From: Oscarella lobularis
Lineage: Eukaryota > Porifera > Homoscleromorpha > Homosclerophorida > Oscarellidae
Direction of reading: 5' to 3'
DNA: 64,000 nucleotides
Assembly: GCF_947507565.1 (NCBI RefSeq)
Contig: NC_089175.1
Location: forward strand, 6,933,733-6,997,732
Shown here: positions 36,401 to 47,910 of the stretch, in pieces
How positions within the stretch are numbered: the stretch's first letter is position 1
Layout: every line of letters starts with the position of its first letter
Program-made: the position numbers and the translations under genes
The notes under the pieces: generated by a model
Database searches by the model: none
What the model saw: only the letters and a program-made list of their open reading frames with translations
Told to the model about the DNA's origin: nothing

Positions 36401-38702
36401 CAAGCGTGGCGATCAATTTGCCTACCCTCTAATGTCAGCAGAGATTACACGTCTTTATTCAAGCTTGCTAATTTAGCGTGTAAAAGGCTTGGCTACAAAG
36501 GAGGTTATGATTATTATGATGACTGGTATCCTTCTTTGGGAACTCTTATCATTACGAGGTTTAGCTGTCCGGGGAATGCCACCGATGTTTATAACTGCAC
36601 CTTTAGTTCAGGACAATATTCGGCTTCAACTCGTTGCCTTGCAGTTTATCAGATCGAATGCTATGATTTGGTTGCACTGGACGATGACAGACAGTTTGGA
36701 GGATGGGCCGGAATTCGATTTTCTCCGACGTCAACAGTTCCCGTTTCAGGAAGCAGTCATGCATTGCCTTCGTCGGTGCTCCAGCATACATTGATTCAAG
36801 GGGCGGGAAGATGGAGAAGGCGAAATGTTCCTTCCGTGCGAGCCATACTGAAGTCACCCACGTTCGTTAACGTGACTATCAAAGATTCTGCGTCGACTGC
36901 TTTATCTTTCGAGTACCTTCACGAAGAAGTGAATATTACGGGATTGACTGTTGATGGAGGGCGTGGTGATGGAATAGCATTTTATGGTCCGAGGACACGA
37001 AATTTGACATTTCACGGGACTACAGTCAGAAACGTAACGGGTTCAGGAATTCGCATGTATCCTAGCTCTAGCTCACTGGGGGGATTGACGAACTATCAGT
37101 CAATTTGTTCTGTGCCAGCTGTTTTGAGCGTGAACATTGAGAATGGAACGTACTTCGGTTTACATCAGGACGATCATTTGGCTGGAATTTACTGCTCTGT
37201 CGAGCTTCGGGGTCCTCCCAATACCGTCTTGTCTCTGACGCTCGTTTCCGTTCAGCTCTATAATGACGATAGGCTTGTGTTAAGAAATGGACCATCAAGC
37301 TCTTCACCAATAATCACAAAGTACAGTGGTCACGATACGAATTCGATTGACGACAGCCTTTTGTCATCTGGCAATTCCGTCTTCGTTGACATCACTACAG
37401 GAAACAAAAGTAGTGCTCCTGGATTTGCTCTGTATTCTGTTGCCCTTTCAACCAAACCGGGTCGTCCCTTTACTCGTGTTAATGATCCTAATCTGTTCTC
37501 AGTCGGCACTGGAATTTACTTTCAAGCACCAATGACGACGTCTTTATCAGTAACGCAAGAATAGCAAATTGTTCGAATAACGGGATCTACAGTAGTTCCC
37601 ATAACGGATTTTTTTCCTTGCGAAACAGCGTCATACGGCACTCTCATAGCAGAGGACTGTACATGTCGTATTTGCAAGGACACATCGAAATTTTGAATAA
37701 CGAGGTAACTGGAAGCCTTGATCACGGAATCTACATCGATGGCTACGATCTATATAATAGTGGACAGCGCGTGATCGACTCTAATCGCGTGTCCAATAGT
37801 GGCAACATCGGTCTTTATTTGTACGGTTTCTTCTCCAGTCAATGGAACGTCACTAGAAACGTCTTTGATTCTAACAAAGATGGCGTTAGCGTTTATTCAC
37901 TTGCAGGATTGAGTCGTCTGACGATTTCCGAAAATTTGTTTTCAGGCCAGACACGATATGGGCTGATTTTTGACCGCTCGTTGAACGCACTTGCTAGCAT
38001 TGACGGAAACACGTTCGTCGGCCACCGTGGAAGTACGGGTGGAGCTATGCTTTTGCAGGGAACTGCTGAAAGTCTCAGCGTGACGCGAAATGTTTTTCAC
38101 AGCAATAGTGGAAAGTACGTTGTCAAACTATCTCCTTACGAATTTACAACGTCACCATTTTTGTTTCAAAACAATCGTCTTCTGAACAATACTGTGAATT
38201 CTACTGAATTATACGCTGTGGATTACGGCCATCCTGCTGGGGCTGTTGTATCTATGTCGTCTCAGATTACCATGGCAAACAATGAGTTTAACAATCCAGA
38301 ATCACAGTTTGAACTCGGTATCCAACTTCCAGTTCAAAGTTCGTCAGAGTTGTCGGTAAACGTCAGCAGAAACTATTGGGGAACGGCGAATGAAGCTGCT
38401 ATTCGTGACCGTATCGTGGACTTTGGATACTGCTCTCGACTTGCCAATGCTGAATTTTTTCCTTATCTTACGTCTCCATTTGGCCCGGCTGTGTCACTCT
38501 TTGCATCCAGAGATACTTCCATACTGAGACCGAATTCGATCCTTCGAGGACGTGTTTCTACTAGCACGACTATTTCCATGTCTGGTAGTCCGTATACAGT
38601 TGTGGGCGATATCACAGTTCTTCCTGGACAAACTTTGAAAGTAGAAGCTGGTGTTGAGCTTAGATTCACTGCTAACACAGGAATATTGGTCGAAGGTCGT
38701 CT
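33423..38702 (+). pseudogene. C2: degenerate partial copy of gene B
   Basis: A highly similar copy of gene B exons 1-2 (33423-33486 and 33544 onward), covering cycles 1 and 2 and the entry motif of cycle 3. Lesions seen by comparison with gene B: a one-base insertion near 33,886 in SRCR1 giving a stop; a net 20-bp loss near 34,070 removing SRCR1 cysteines; TGG to TAG at 34835-34837; a one-base loss near 37,520. Similarity ends at about 38,702 in the entry motif, so SRCR3 and everything downstream are missing. Long stretches of clean frame remain (34,889-37,564), so inactivation is recent or gene conversion has kept it similar. Confidence 0.9.
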
Positions 38703-39531
38703 AAGGCCTGATATAAGAGTTCTTGCTCGATTTCGTTGGTGTCCCAAAGTCCATTCGCAACCAAAGTCAGAAAAAAAATCCTTCCTTTTTTACAGTAGCC
38801 TAAATCATCGTCGTCTATTTTGTATAAAATAGGCCTTTGAAAGAGCTTTCGAATGGTATATAGTTTGTAGGGGTTTATGTCAAGGGAAAAGGTAGTAAAA
38901 AATCCCGTCCCAAAAGCAGACCCGACCACGAGTAGACGAGGTCTAATCGAATTAGTGCCTCTAGCGTCCGTGCAATCGTCGTACCTGTCCTTTTACCTGC
39001 GTTTCTCTTTTGGATAGCCCACTCCTTCCAGCCTGTCCGCGGTTTGTTCCATTGCCGCGTTTCTCTGGGACAGCTGTCCCAAACCCAATGTCGTGACTCT
39101 ACGTTTGCGATGCAGCTAGTGCGATGAATCGCGGCGCGATCGAGTCTCCACGAGATGCACTCGTAGTGAAGATAACAACATGCGAAAGGCAAAGAGAACT
39201 TTCACTATGGCGTTTTCGCCAGACAACTTTCTCGAGAATATTACACGCGTGCTAAGTTCTTTAGGGAACGATAGTAGGTGCAAGTAGTAAAGCGTTGGTT
39301 CGCTAGTATTTTTTTCTATACGAGGGGCCCCGCTCTATAGTCTTTTATCCAAACCCGGTTTTGAGAATCATACTAAAAACCTGTCTACTCTCTTTCTTAG
39401 CACCATGCACCCCAGCACTCTTTTTGCATCATAAAATATATTTGACTAGAGCAAACAAGACATTGAACAGAGACTTTAACTAAAAGACAGAGATAATGTT
39501 TAGCCACCCTTAGCCACAGCGTTCTGGATTC
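38703..39531. other. Spacer, no gene seen
   Basis: Unrelated sequence after the C2 breakpoint; only short frames. The right end holds the 3' region of paralogue 1. Confidence 0.45.
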
Positions 39532-40278
39532 TCAGATTTGGATGCCTTTAATTTCGGTTTTGGCACGGTCTCCCAACTTTGCGCGGACTTGTTCGCGGAC
39601 TCCGCCATATATATCTTCATTCAACTCGAATTGACTGACACTCATGTACATAGACATAGAGCTAGAGTCGAATTTGATACCCAATACGTCTAGAATCTCT
39701 CTCTTCCCATTGAATTGAGAGGCAAGGAAGTGCATGGCAGCACCTCCTCTGGTACCTATGTAGGCGTCGCTGATTTGAAAGGTTGCGTTCGTGCCACTTG
39801 CCGCCTTTTTGTTGAAGAGAAAATTTGATTCGACATTCTGGGGATCCTTCAAAGAATTCAGAATGATTTCTAAATCTTTTATCTGCTCCGCGCTCAGAAT
39901 AGATGAAAGAAGATTCAAAATAATTTCAGACAGCTTTTGTCCTAATTTGCCGTGAATTTCGGAGAAATCGAGCTTCTCTGATCGCCAGCCAATCAATGAC
40001 ATAACACGCATGTACTCGCGGTACCATTCTACCGAGTGTCCTTTGTCTTTAGAATCAGCTGCCAGTTGAGCAAGAAGAGTTGAATATGCAACGTCAGTCT
40101 GTTGCTGCGGTGACAAGGACTTTTCTTGGCGCATGACAGAACCTCCAATAACCTTGCCTTCAGTATCACCTTCGGAGTACCGCACTTCTCTTTCGTCGGG
40201 TGCAGTATGATGCTCTACCGGAGGTAGTTCGATTTGATCAATAAGATCACAACGCTCAGCAATGCCCAAAGATGCCAT
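39532..40278 (-). CDS. Unnamed intronless family, paralogue 1 (248 aa)
   Basis: Single-exon frame on the minus strand. The first ATG (MASLGIAERCDLIDQ) lies 49 bp downstream of a TATATAAAG box, the same spacing as in paralogue 2, which decides the start. No signal peptide or membrane helix. Shared family pattern: a helical block YSTLLAQLAAD, then WYREYMRVMSLIGWR, a middle helical region, a beta segment NATFQISDAYI, and a C-terminal FDSSSMSMY...FELNEDIY..VREQV..KLGD. About 80% identical to paralogue 2, and distantly related to paralogues 3 and 4. The W-Y-x-x-Y...GW block and the C-terminal layout remind me of bacterial proteins of unknown function, but I cannot search. Function unknown. Confidence 0.75.
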   Translation of the reverse strand: MASLGIAERCDLIDQIELPPVEHHTAPDEREVRYSEGDTEGKVIGGSVMRQEKSLSPQQQTDVAYSTLLAQLAADSKDKGHSVEWYREYMRVMSLIGWRSEKLDFSEIHGKLGQKLSEIILNLLSSILSAEQIKDLEIILNSLKDPQNVESNFLFNKKAASGTNATFQISDAYIGTRGGAAMHFLASQFNGKREILDVLGIKFDSSSMSMYMSVSQFELNEDIYGGVREQVRAKLGDRAKTEIKGIQI

Positions 40279-40326
40279 TTCTTCAAGTAACAAGAAACTG
40301 CAATGATTAGGCTCTAGATGGGTTCT

Positions 40327-40335
40327 CTTTATATA
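40327..40335 (-). promoter_or_regulatory. TATA box of paralogue 1
   Basis: TATATAAAG on the minus strand, 49 bp before the ATG. The same motif occurs at the same distance in front of paralogue 2 (52082-52090). Confidence 0.6.
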
Positions 40336-40638
40336 GAGAAACGGTAGGTACGTGCGCTAAGGAAGTGGTAACAGGAGACACGTCACCTTTTCTCATCCAC
40401 GTATGCGGAAGCGACGGCATCTTGCGTGAATATTCCAAGAAGTGCTTCCACAATAACAGCTGTCGCGAGGAAGAGGGTGGGCCCGGAGAGAGGGAAGATA
40501 TCATGAGCGCCATCTGACGCATCGCATGAGGGATTCACGCCACCAATGGCACGTTTTCTCTTCCTCTTTTTAGAATTCTTTTCGCTAATAAACGCGGCGG
40601 TGTTAGTGCGTTTGTCTTGTGTAAAGCAAGCTGGAATT

Positions 40639-40647
40639 GACACGACG
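40639..40647. repeat. Left 9-bp target-site duplication (GACACGACG)
   Basis: Identical to 49021-49029 on the other side of the element at 40648-49020. Confidence 0.9.
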
Positions 40648-40766
40648 TAGCCTCGGTTCCAGACCCCCTCTCCCCCGGATGTTACCGATCCTTGGAGAGA
40701 GGGTCTGGTACGGTACCGCCCCTTTTACACCTGTAACTCCGCCTATTATGACGTATGGGAACAGTA
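40648..40766 (+). repeat. Left TIR of the Mutator-like element
   Basis: About 119 bp matching the reverse complement of 48900-49020 with only a few differences, mostly in C/G runs. Confidence 0.9.
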
Positions 40767-41141
40767 TCTTCCCATAATTTACGGAGCTTCGTACGGGGCC
40801 TGCGTTTCCAATACGGGACGTCGCGTTTTCGCCTTCAAATTTCGCCGCCGGACGCAGCCGAAACCGCGCGTCGATCGCGCCGATGCGCTCCGAACGCCCT
40901 TCCGCGCAATCGATTGAACGCGCGATCGTCGGGACCCCCGCCGCGGATCCTCCTCCGCCGCCGCTTTCCCGATCCGCCGATCGCGCCCGAATTCCGAACG
41001 CGACGTCTCGCGCGGGTTCTCCATCGGTCCGCATCGACCGATCGCCGCCGCGAAGTCGCGTTTCGTCTCAATGCGTGTCGCCTTAGAGTGCGCTATGCAT
41101 ATTTTTTCCGCCGCCATCTTCCTTTGTCTTTCCGTTTTTCG

Positions 41142-41231
41142 ATGGCTTCTTCTGCGCGAAAGCGGCCTCGCAGCGAGCTTCCAGCGACTCCTGGTAGAGT
41201 GCACTGCCCTTGCAATAGGTGCACTGGCTAA
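41142..41231 (+). other. Short frame with Cys cluster, possibly truncated first exon
   Basis: A 29-codon ATG frame ending HCPCNRCTG lies between the left TIR and the Helitron start in a CpG-rich stretch. The CPC..C motif is seen at the start of some transposase proteins, so this may be the 5' end of a transposon gene cut by the Helitron. Too short to be firm. Confidence 0.25.
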
Positions 41232-42053
41232 TTAACGGGCATCCTTAGAACGCCACTCTCCCTCTATACGGGCGAAACCGAGTGACGATCACAATTACGC
41301 AGCGACAGGATTTTTTGTTGGGCCATTGCGTTTGGGCGATCATAACTACGTTCGTAACTACGTTCGGAGGACTGCCAGATATCTCAATTTTGGCCGGCGC
41401 GCGCGTGCTCCGTCTCCTCAATTTCCCGCTCTGCTTTCTTCTGCTTCACCCGCTTTGTGAGCGTGCATTATCTAATCACACCACGCAATATTAACAGGTT
41501 TTTTTTCTCCCCAATGAATGATTTGCATTAGGCCACCCCTTGGGTCTCCGTCGTCCGGTCTGTCTCCATCAAGTCTTTCCTGCGCTTCTTCGTAGGGAAT
41601 TCATAAAAGTTTAGTCGAAATGTCCACCAGATCTGTTTTTGCCCAGTGTCGACATCGCGCAATCATTTCCGCCGACGTCCAGTCTGCAGCCACCTATCGC
41701 TAATCCTTTCCCCAGGCAAACCCGGCACTTTTGCCAAGTCCAAAGCTCATCTTATTTTGCAGTTTTTTTGCACGAAGGTTTTCGATTTTCTCTCCCGCGC
41801 GCTTGCAAATTTTCCAATCCCTACCTCGCCTGCCTTCTCGCGTTCATTCCGAGCCAGTGAGAATGTCGCCCGTCTTTCGTTCGTCGTCCGCCATTCCGGC
41901 CCAGTCGCAGACACTGAACTCTACCTCCTCTGCACGTGACACGTACGCGGCAATTGTCCTCACGATTTTAATTGAAAGTTATCATATAGTGTACATTCTG
42001 CGTCTGCAACCGTCGTCGCACGCCCGGTCCCGCGCGCGGTTGTCCGTCCCGAA

Positions 42054-45000
42054 ATGCCGAATAGACCTGCAGCAAGCTACTCTCCCCAAAATTCTCCTTC
42101 TCCTAATTTTGTCGGTACTTTGAGTGTTTCCTGCTCATTCTGCGGAGCAATGAGATGGCCTGCTGAAAGAGCAACGTTGTGTTGCAAAAATGGGAAGGTT
42201 AAGTTGCCTCTTCTCGCTGATCCTCCAGAGGACTACGAAGGTCTCTTTTCTTCCGAGACGGAAGAAAGTCGTCATTTTTTAAATGACATCCGGCAGTACA
42301 ACTGCGCATTTCAGATGACGTCCATGGGAGGATACGCCCCGTTTCGCCAAACAGGCTGGAATCCCTCTTTTGTCGTCAAAGGACAGATCTATCATCGAAT
42401 AGGCAGCCTTTTGCCGGCTCCAGGCCAGACTCCGCAATTTGCCCAAATTTATTTTGTCCAAAATGATCGAGAACAAACGACGTTGCGGCAGCAGATAGTT
42501 CCTACTCTTCGCGAAGATATACTTGACTTTCTTCAAAATAAGCTTCACCATTTGAACACTTACGTTAGGACTTTCAGACAAATGGATCTCTCTGCCGTGG
42601 AAAACTACGTCATTGTCATAGACGCCGACAAAAGGCCGTCAGCCGAACATCGTAGAAGATTCAATTTGCCTGAATGCAGCGAAATCGCCGTTGTGCTTAC
42701 GGAATCCGAACGCGGCTACCGAGATATCGTTCTGACGCGCCACGATGGAACTTTACACCGAATAAACGAATGCCACCGAAGTTACGACGCCTTGCAGTAT
42801 CCCCTTCTCCATCTCTTTGGAGAGGACGGCTATCATCAAGAGGAGTGCGAGCAGCACCAAACGCCAATGACGTTCTACTGTCATCGAATTATGTACAGGC
42901 CGCACCACTCTTCCAATATACTTTTAAAAGGCAAGATTCTATTTCAGCAATACGTCGTCGACATGTACTGTAAGGTCGAAACGCAACGATTGAGGTTCAT
43001 ACGGCGCGAACAAACGCTCCTGCGCGCAGAATCGTACACGACACTACGAGACAGCCTCGCTTCCGGTAAGATGCCCGTGCACGTCCATTAGACGTCCCAC
43101 AAGAAAACACCTTTTTAGAAGTCGACGCGGCACAGCTCGGTCGAAGAGTCGTTCTGCCTTCCTCATTTACGGGCAGTCCGCGCTATCTGCACGAAAGGGT
43201 TCAAGACGCCATGACATACGTTCGGAAGTACCACAAGCCGGACATCTTTACAACTTTTACCTGCAATCCCAAGTGGCGAGAGATTTCAGAAACTTTACTT
43301 CCTAATCAATCCAGTCACGACCGCCCAGACTTAGTATCGCGCGTCTTTCACATGAAACTGAAAGATTTCATCAAAGACTTGACAAAGAATGCGGTTTTCG
43401 GCAAACCGAAAGCGCACCTCTATTCCGTTGAATACCAAAAGCGAGGCCTTCCCCACGCCCACGTCCTCCTCTGGCTCGAGGAAAGGATTCACTTACAGGA
43501 AATCGATTCGATTATTTCTGCAGAAATTGCCAGTAAAGACGACGACCCTGAATTGCACAGAATCATTCTCAGTCATATGGTCCACGGTCCCTGCGGCCCG
43601 CAGAATCCTCGCTCCCCCTGCATGCAGAACGGACTTTGCTCCAAGCACTACCCGAGAGAATTTCTTTCTGAAACTCTTTGCGGCAACGACGGCTACCCTG
43701 AATATCGCAGACGATCGAAAGAAGAAGGAGGCTTCGAAGAAGAGAAGCGAACCCAAAACGGCTCTTTCGTTATCGACAATCGGTGGGTTGTTCCCCATAA
43801 TCGTTATCTCTGCAAGAAATACGACGCTCACATCAACGTCGAATACTGTTCGAGCATCAGAAGTATTCAATACGTTCTGAAGTACGTGCACAAGGGCTGC
43901 GACATGGCTTCATTCGCACTCCAAAGACCTAACCCGCGAGATGAAATTGACGTTTTTCGCGCAGCGCGCTACATTGGCCCGTCCGAAGCCTGCTGGCGTT
44001 TGTTCGACTTTCCAATCCACGAGAGATATCCTCCAGTTCAAACTCTCCATGTTCACACCAGCGACGACCGACAAATAGTCTTCACACCGGAAAACGCTCG
44101 CCAGCGAGCTGAAGACCCTCCCGACACAACACTCACCGCATTTTTTAAACTGTGCGCCACCTACTACAGTAACGACAACGCTCAGTTCACCGACATCGAT
44201 CGACAGTTCGTTGCTAACCTGTTATATTCCGAAGTTCCACAGTATTTTACTTGGAATTCCGGCAAGCATCAATGGATGAAACGGAAAAAAGGTGCCGAAA
44301 TCCGTCACAACGGTGCAACGACTTCTTTTCTCCAAACGCAAATGATCGGTCGCATCTACACCGTCCACCCCAAGCAAGAAGAAAGATTCTTCGTGAGGCT
44401 GCTCCTGAACACCGTCAAGGGTCCTAAAAGCTTTACAGACCTCAGAACTGTTCGCGGAAACGTCGCCTCTTCCTTCAAGCAAGCATGCAAAGATCTCCAC
44501 CTCTTAGAAGACGACAATCACTGGATTATGTGCATGAGTGAAGCGAGCGAGAGCCGTCATTCATCGGCGCTTCGTGTTCTTTTTGCCGTTCTACTCGCCT
44601 CCTGCCAATTAACAGACGCTCTTCAAATGTGGATGCGCTTTCGAAATGACATGGCAGACGACATACGCTATCAGTTCGAAACCGGATCTGCCAACGGCCC
44701 CATACAGCCACCTCCGGCGGCGACTCGGCGCCCCGCCGCGCCGCGTACCCCGATGCCGTTTACCGACCAAATCTACAATCACGCACTCCTCCTCCTTCAA
44801 AAGACGCTCAATTCAATGGGAGGAAATCTTCTTTCAGCCTACGGTCTACCTACTCCCGACAACACACACTCCCAAGGTTTTTACATTCTCTTATTAGCGT
44901 AGGGGTTAAGTAATGATGAACTTCTTTCTCATCCAGACCATTCCTCTTCCCGCTACCTTGAGGAAATCTCCTACGACCTACCCCAACTCGACGAGCACAT

Positions 45001-46402
45001 ACTCCTACACGAACCTATGCTCAACACCGAACAACGACAGCTCTACACTACCATCTTGGCTAAACTTCAAAGCAACGAAAGCGGAATACTATTCATCGAC
45101 GCGCCCGGTGGAACGGGAAAAACATTTCTCATAAACCTCATCCTCGCCAAAGTTCGCTCTTTCCGGCAAATCGCCTTAGCTACCGCCAGCAGCGGCATAG
45201 CAGCGCAATTGCTTGCGGGAGGCCGAACTGCCCATTCCACGTTTCACATTCCTTTAAATTTAAACTCGACTGACCTCCCCGTCTGCAACGTCTCGCGATC
45301 TTCTGGCCTGGCACGGCTATTTCAAGAAGCGAAAATTGCTTTTTGGGACGAAGCGTCGATGATACACAAAAAAGCGCTTGAAGCCGTAGACCGAACGCTA
45401 CGCGACGTTCGCCAAAATGATGACATAATGGGTGGGCTCCTATTCGTCCTATCCGGCGACTTCCGCCAAATATTGCCTGTCATTCCAAGAGGAACGAGAG
45501 CCAATGAAGTGCACAGCTGCCTCAAATCGTCCGTTCTATGGTGTTCCGTCGAAACCCACTATCTCACTACCAACATGAGAGCGAGAACCAGTTCACTCGA
45601 CACCGAAACGACACAGCATTTTTCCGAACAGCTACTCCGAATTGGCAACGGCGACACCCAGACAGCGGATAACAAAGACATACAGATAACACCCGAACTC
45701 GCCGTCCTCGCCGAAACACCACAGCAGCTCATAGACGAAATCTATCCGGAGTTGTCGGCTCACGCAACAGACTCTGACTGGTTGTGCCAACGAGCAATTC
45801 TCGCTCCGCACAACGAAACCGTCAATGCCATCAACAATCGGCTTCTCGACGAATTTCCCGGCGAGCATTCGCAATTCCTCTCAATCGACACGGCCCTATC
45901 CGATGAAGAATCTACCATGTATCCCACAGAATTTCTCAACACGATCGAAGTATCAGGATTTCCTCCCTACGTTCTTAACCTCAAAATAGGAGCGCCCGTC
46001 ATCCTAATACGAAACATCAGTCCTCCTCAATTGTGCAACGGAACTCGATGCGTCGTCCGCCGCCTCACCACAAACTGCGTGGAACTGAACGTCGTCACAG
46101 GACCCGCTAAAGGCACTACTGCCTTTCTTCCCCGCATTCCTCTTACGACATCGAACGTCGACGACCCTACTACGGCATTTCAATTTCGCCGACTGCAATT
46201 TCCGTGTAAATTGTCATTCGCTATGACGGTAAACAAAAGTCAAGGACAAACCTTACAGAAAGCCGGTTTACACTTGGAACATCCGTGCTTTTCGCACGGG
46301 CAGTTTTACGTCGCCGTATCCAGAGTAGGATCAAAAGAAAACCTCTCTATTTTTTGCTGCGGTGGCGTCACTCACAATGTTGTATATAAAGAAGTGTTAT
46401 GA
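42054..46402 (+). CDS. Helitron Rep/helicase protein (1,411 aa)
   Basis: Three exons (42054-43065, 43119-44876, 44937-46402) separated by GT-AG introns of 53 and 60 bp; both joins keep the frame, giving 1,411 codons. The N-terminus has a zinc-type motif (CSFCGAMRW...CC). The Rep (HUH) domain shows the PHAHVLLWL HUH motif near 43,450 and the paired-tyrosine motif YVLKYVHKG near 43,870, preceded by CSKHYPREF. The C-terminal superfamily 1B (Pif1-type) helicase shows Walker A (GGTGKT, 45,110), Walker B (FWDEASM, 45,345), GDFRQILPV and NKSQGQTL. Both tyrosines and all helicase motifs seen are intact. It nicks and unwinds DNA during rolling-circle transposition. Confidence 0.9.
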
Positions 46403-46526
46403 ACGTCATTGACTTTTCCGGGCTTTCCGTAGCATACCATCGTAACGCGCGCTTCCCCTTTGTTCTACAACGTCTACATTCTTCGCCGAACATTCTTTCG
46501 CTGCTTCTTTCGCCCAAACGTCCTCC

Positions 46527-47612
46527 ATGTCCCGAAAGCGTCTACACCCAACCACGATCACACCAAAAGAAGTGCAAGCTCTCTCGCAAGGGACAGTCGC
46601 CGACGTCGAAGGACAAGTCGTCGCCCTGTCACCGAAGAAGCAAGGGCCCGCCAAGACGTACTACCGAGCCTCCGTCGCCGACAACCACTCGCGCGTCTCA
46701 CTCACCTTATTTTCCGACAAGACTGCGGACGTTCTCAGCAAAATGAAAGAACAAAAAGCTTCCGTCCTCCTCAAAAACGTAACCGTATCGCAATCAACAT
46801 CTTCCGATACAAAACACCTTCTCTTCGATCGCAAAAGCGAAGTCCAACCGTCGACTAAAACCTTTTCTCCTCAACCGTTCGACGACGCGTCCTTCGGATC
46901 GACTCCCGTCCCGAAACAAATCACTCTTGACCAGCTACCCGCACAAGCCACCTGGCAACGAATCACGACGAAAATCAAAGTGTTGGACGTCTCGCCCAAA
47001 ACGAACGTCGGCCAATCGAAAGTCCTTCAAAACGTCGCCGTTAGCGATAGCACCGGCACTGCCTCACTCACCCTATGGTCGGCCTTTCTCGAAACGTTGG
47101 TTGTCGGAAAATCGTACGAGCTTAAGAATTTCATTGTGTCCACGTTCGACGACGAGAAAACAATTTCATCTCCATTCAAGCACGGCGTTGTCAACGAAAT
47201 CAACGAAGTGGAAGACGCCCTGCCCCTCGAAGAACCAATCACTAAAACCACCGAAATAACAAACGTCACCATCACCAACATCTCCCACTACTCCTACAAT
47301 CTCAAGTGCCCAAAATGCAAGAAAGGGAACGTCGACGTTCTTGAGCAAAACCCGGTGTTAGGCAAATGCACCACTTTCGCTTGCAAAACTCTTTCAAAAA
47401 TCGAAAAATGTGCCATCCAAATTTCAGCTACCATCGACGTCGACGTTGACGACAAGCCCTTTCCCAACTCTCTCAACGTCTATGACGACGTTGTCAGAGT
47501 CATCGCCGACGTTCCTTCGGGACACTTCGACGACGAACGCCTCATCACCGCGTCTGCCTTCAACGCTAAGTACAACGACAGATTCATCATCACCGAGGCC
47601 TCTCGCGACTAA
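46527..47612 (+). CDS. Helitron RPA-like single-strand DNA-binding protein (361 aa)
   Basis: Single-exon frame starting 124 bp after the helicase stop, same strand. The layout resembles RPA70: OB-fold segments (VADVEGQVVALSP; WQRITTKIKVLDVSP; VSDSTGTASLTLW) and a C-terminal zinc ribbon with CPKC...CTTFAC spacing (near 47,310-47,375). RPA-like genes accompany Rep/helicase genes in plant and some animal Helitrons and are thought to protect single-stranded intermediates. No lesions are visible. Confidence 0.85.
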   Translation: MSRKRLHPTTITPKEVQALSQGTVADVEGQVVALSPKKQGPAKTYYRASVADNHSRVSLTLFSDKTADVLSKMKEQKASVLLKNVTVSQSTSSDTKHLLFDRKSEVQPSTKTFSPQPFDDASFGSTPVPKQITLDQLPAQATWQRITTKIKVLDVSPKTNVGQSKVLQNVAVSDSTGTASLTLWSAFLETLVVGKSYELKNFIVSTFDDEKTISSPFKHGVVNEINEVEDALPLEEPITKTTEITNVTITNISHYSYNLKCPKCKKGNVDVLEQNPVLGKCTTFACKTLSKIEKCAIQISATIDVDVDDKPFPNSLNVYDDVVRVIADVPSGHFDDERLITASAFNAKYNDRFIITEASRD

Positions 47613-47878
47613 CTCAATCAACATTCTTGCTTTGCCCGTTGGCCTTTTCGGAGTTCATTCTAATTCAAGTTCGCTGCCCGTTCGCAGCCGATTTCAAATA
47701 TCTTTCACTGCCCCTTTCTGGCAGCCATTCTCAAGTTCAAAAATAGTATCAGCCAACCGTTCAGCTGACACTATTATATATTAATAATTAACAAACAAAA
47801 AAGTTTCTTTTGCTTTCTTTTCTTCTTCTGTTTCAAATAAAGAACGCACGACAAACACTACACACACATATCACAAAA

Positions 47879-47908
47879 ACCCGTTCATAGAACGGGTAAA
47901 TCAGCTAG
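47879..47908 (+). repeat. Helitron 3' terminal hairpin and CTAG end
   Basis: 8-bp perfect stem with 3-base loop, followed by AAATCAG and CTAG, then host T at 47909. Confidence 0.9.
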
Positions 47909-47910
47909 TA

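Larger units (their letters stand above)
41242..47908 (+). mobile_element. Helitron, apparently intact (about 6.66 kb)
   Basis: The 3' end is canonical: an 8-bp stem hairpin (ACCCGTTC-ata-GAACGGGT, 47879-47897), seven bases, then CTAG at 47905-47908 followed by T. The 5' end is less certain. A Helitron-like start (TCTATACGGGCGAAACCG, 41263-41280) is visible, while an A|TC boundary lies at 41241/41242. It carries a three-exon Rep/helicase gene and an RPA-like gene, both open throughout. No terminal inverted repeats or TSD, as expected for rolling-circle elements. It lies inside the Mutator-like element. Confidence 0.85.

Noticed and set aside
33423-38702. C2 as a functional short receptor
   Set aside because: Frame shifts, a nonsense codon and loss of SRCR cysteines break it, and it lacks a membrane anchor.
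40279-40293. Five-residue N-terminal extension of paralogue 1 (and 52034-52048 in paralogue 2)
   Set aside because: It starts at TTG; the ATG just downstream has conserved TATA spacing.
40603-41234. Overlapping Arg/Pro-rich frames on both strands
   Set aside because: Typical of GC-rich non-coding sequence; they begin within the TIR and have no domain. Only the short Cys-cluster frame is kept as a weak note.
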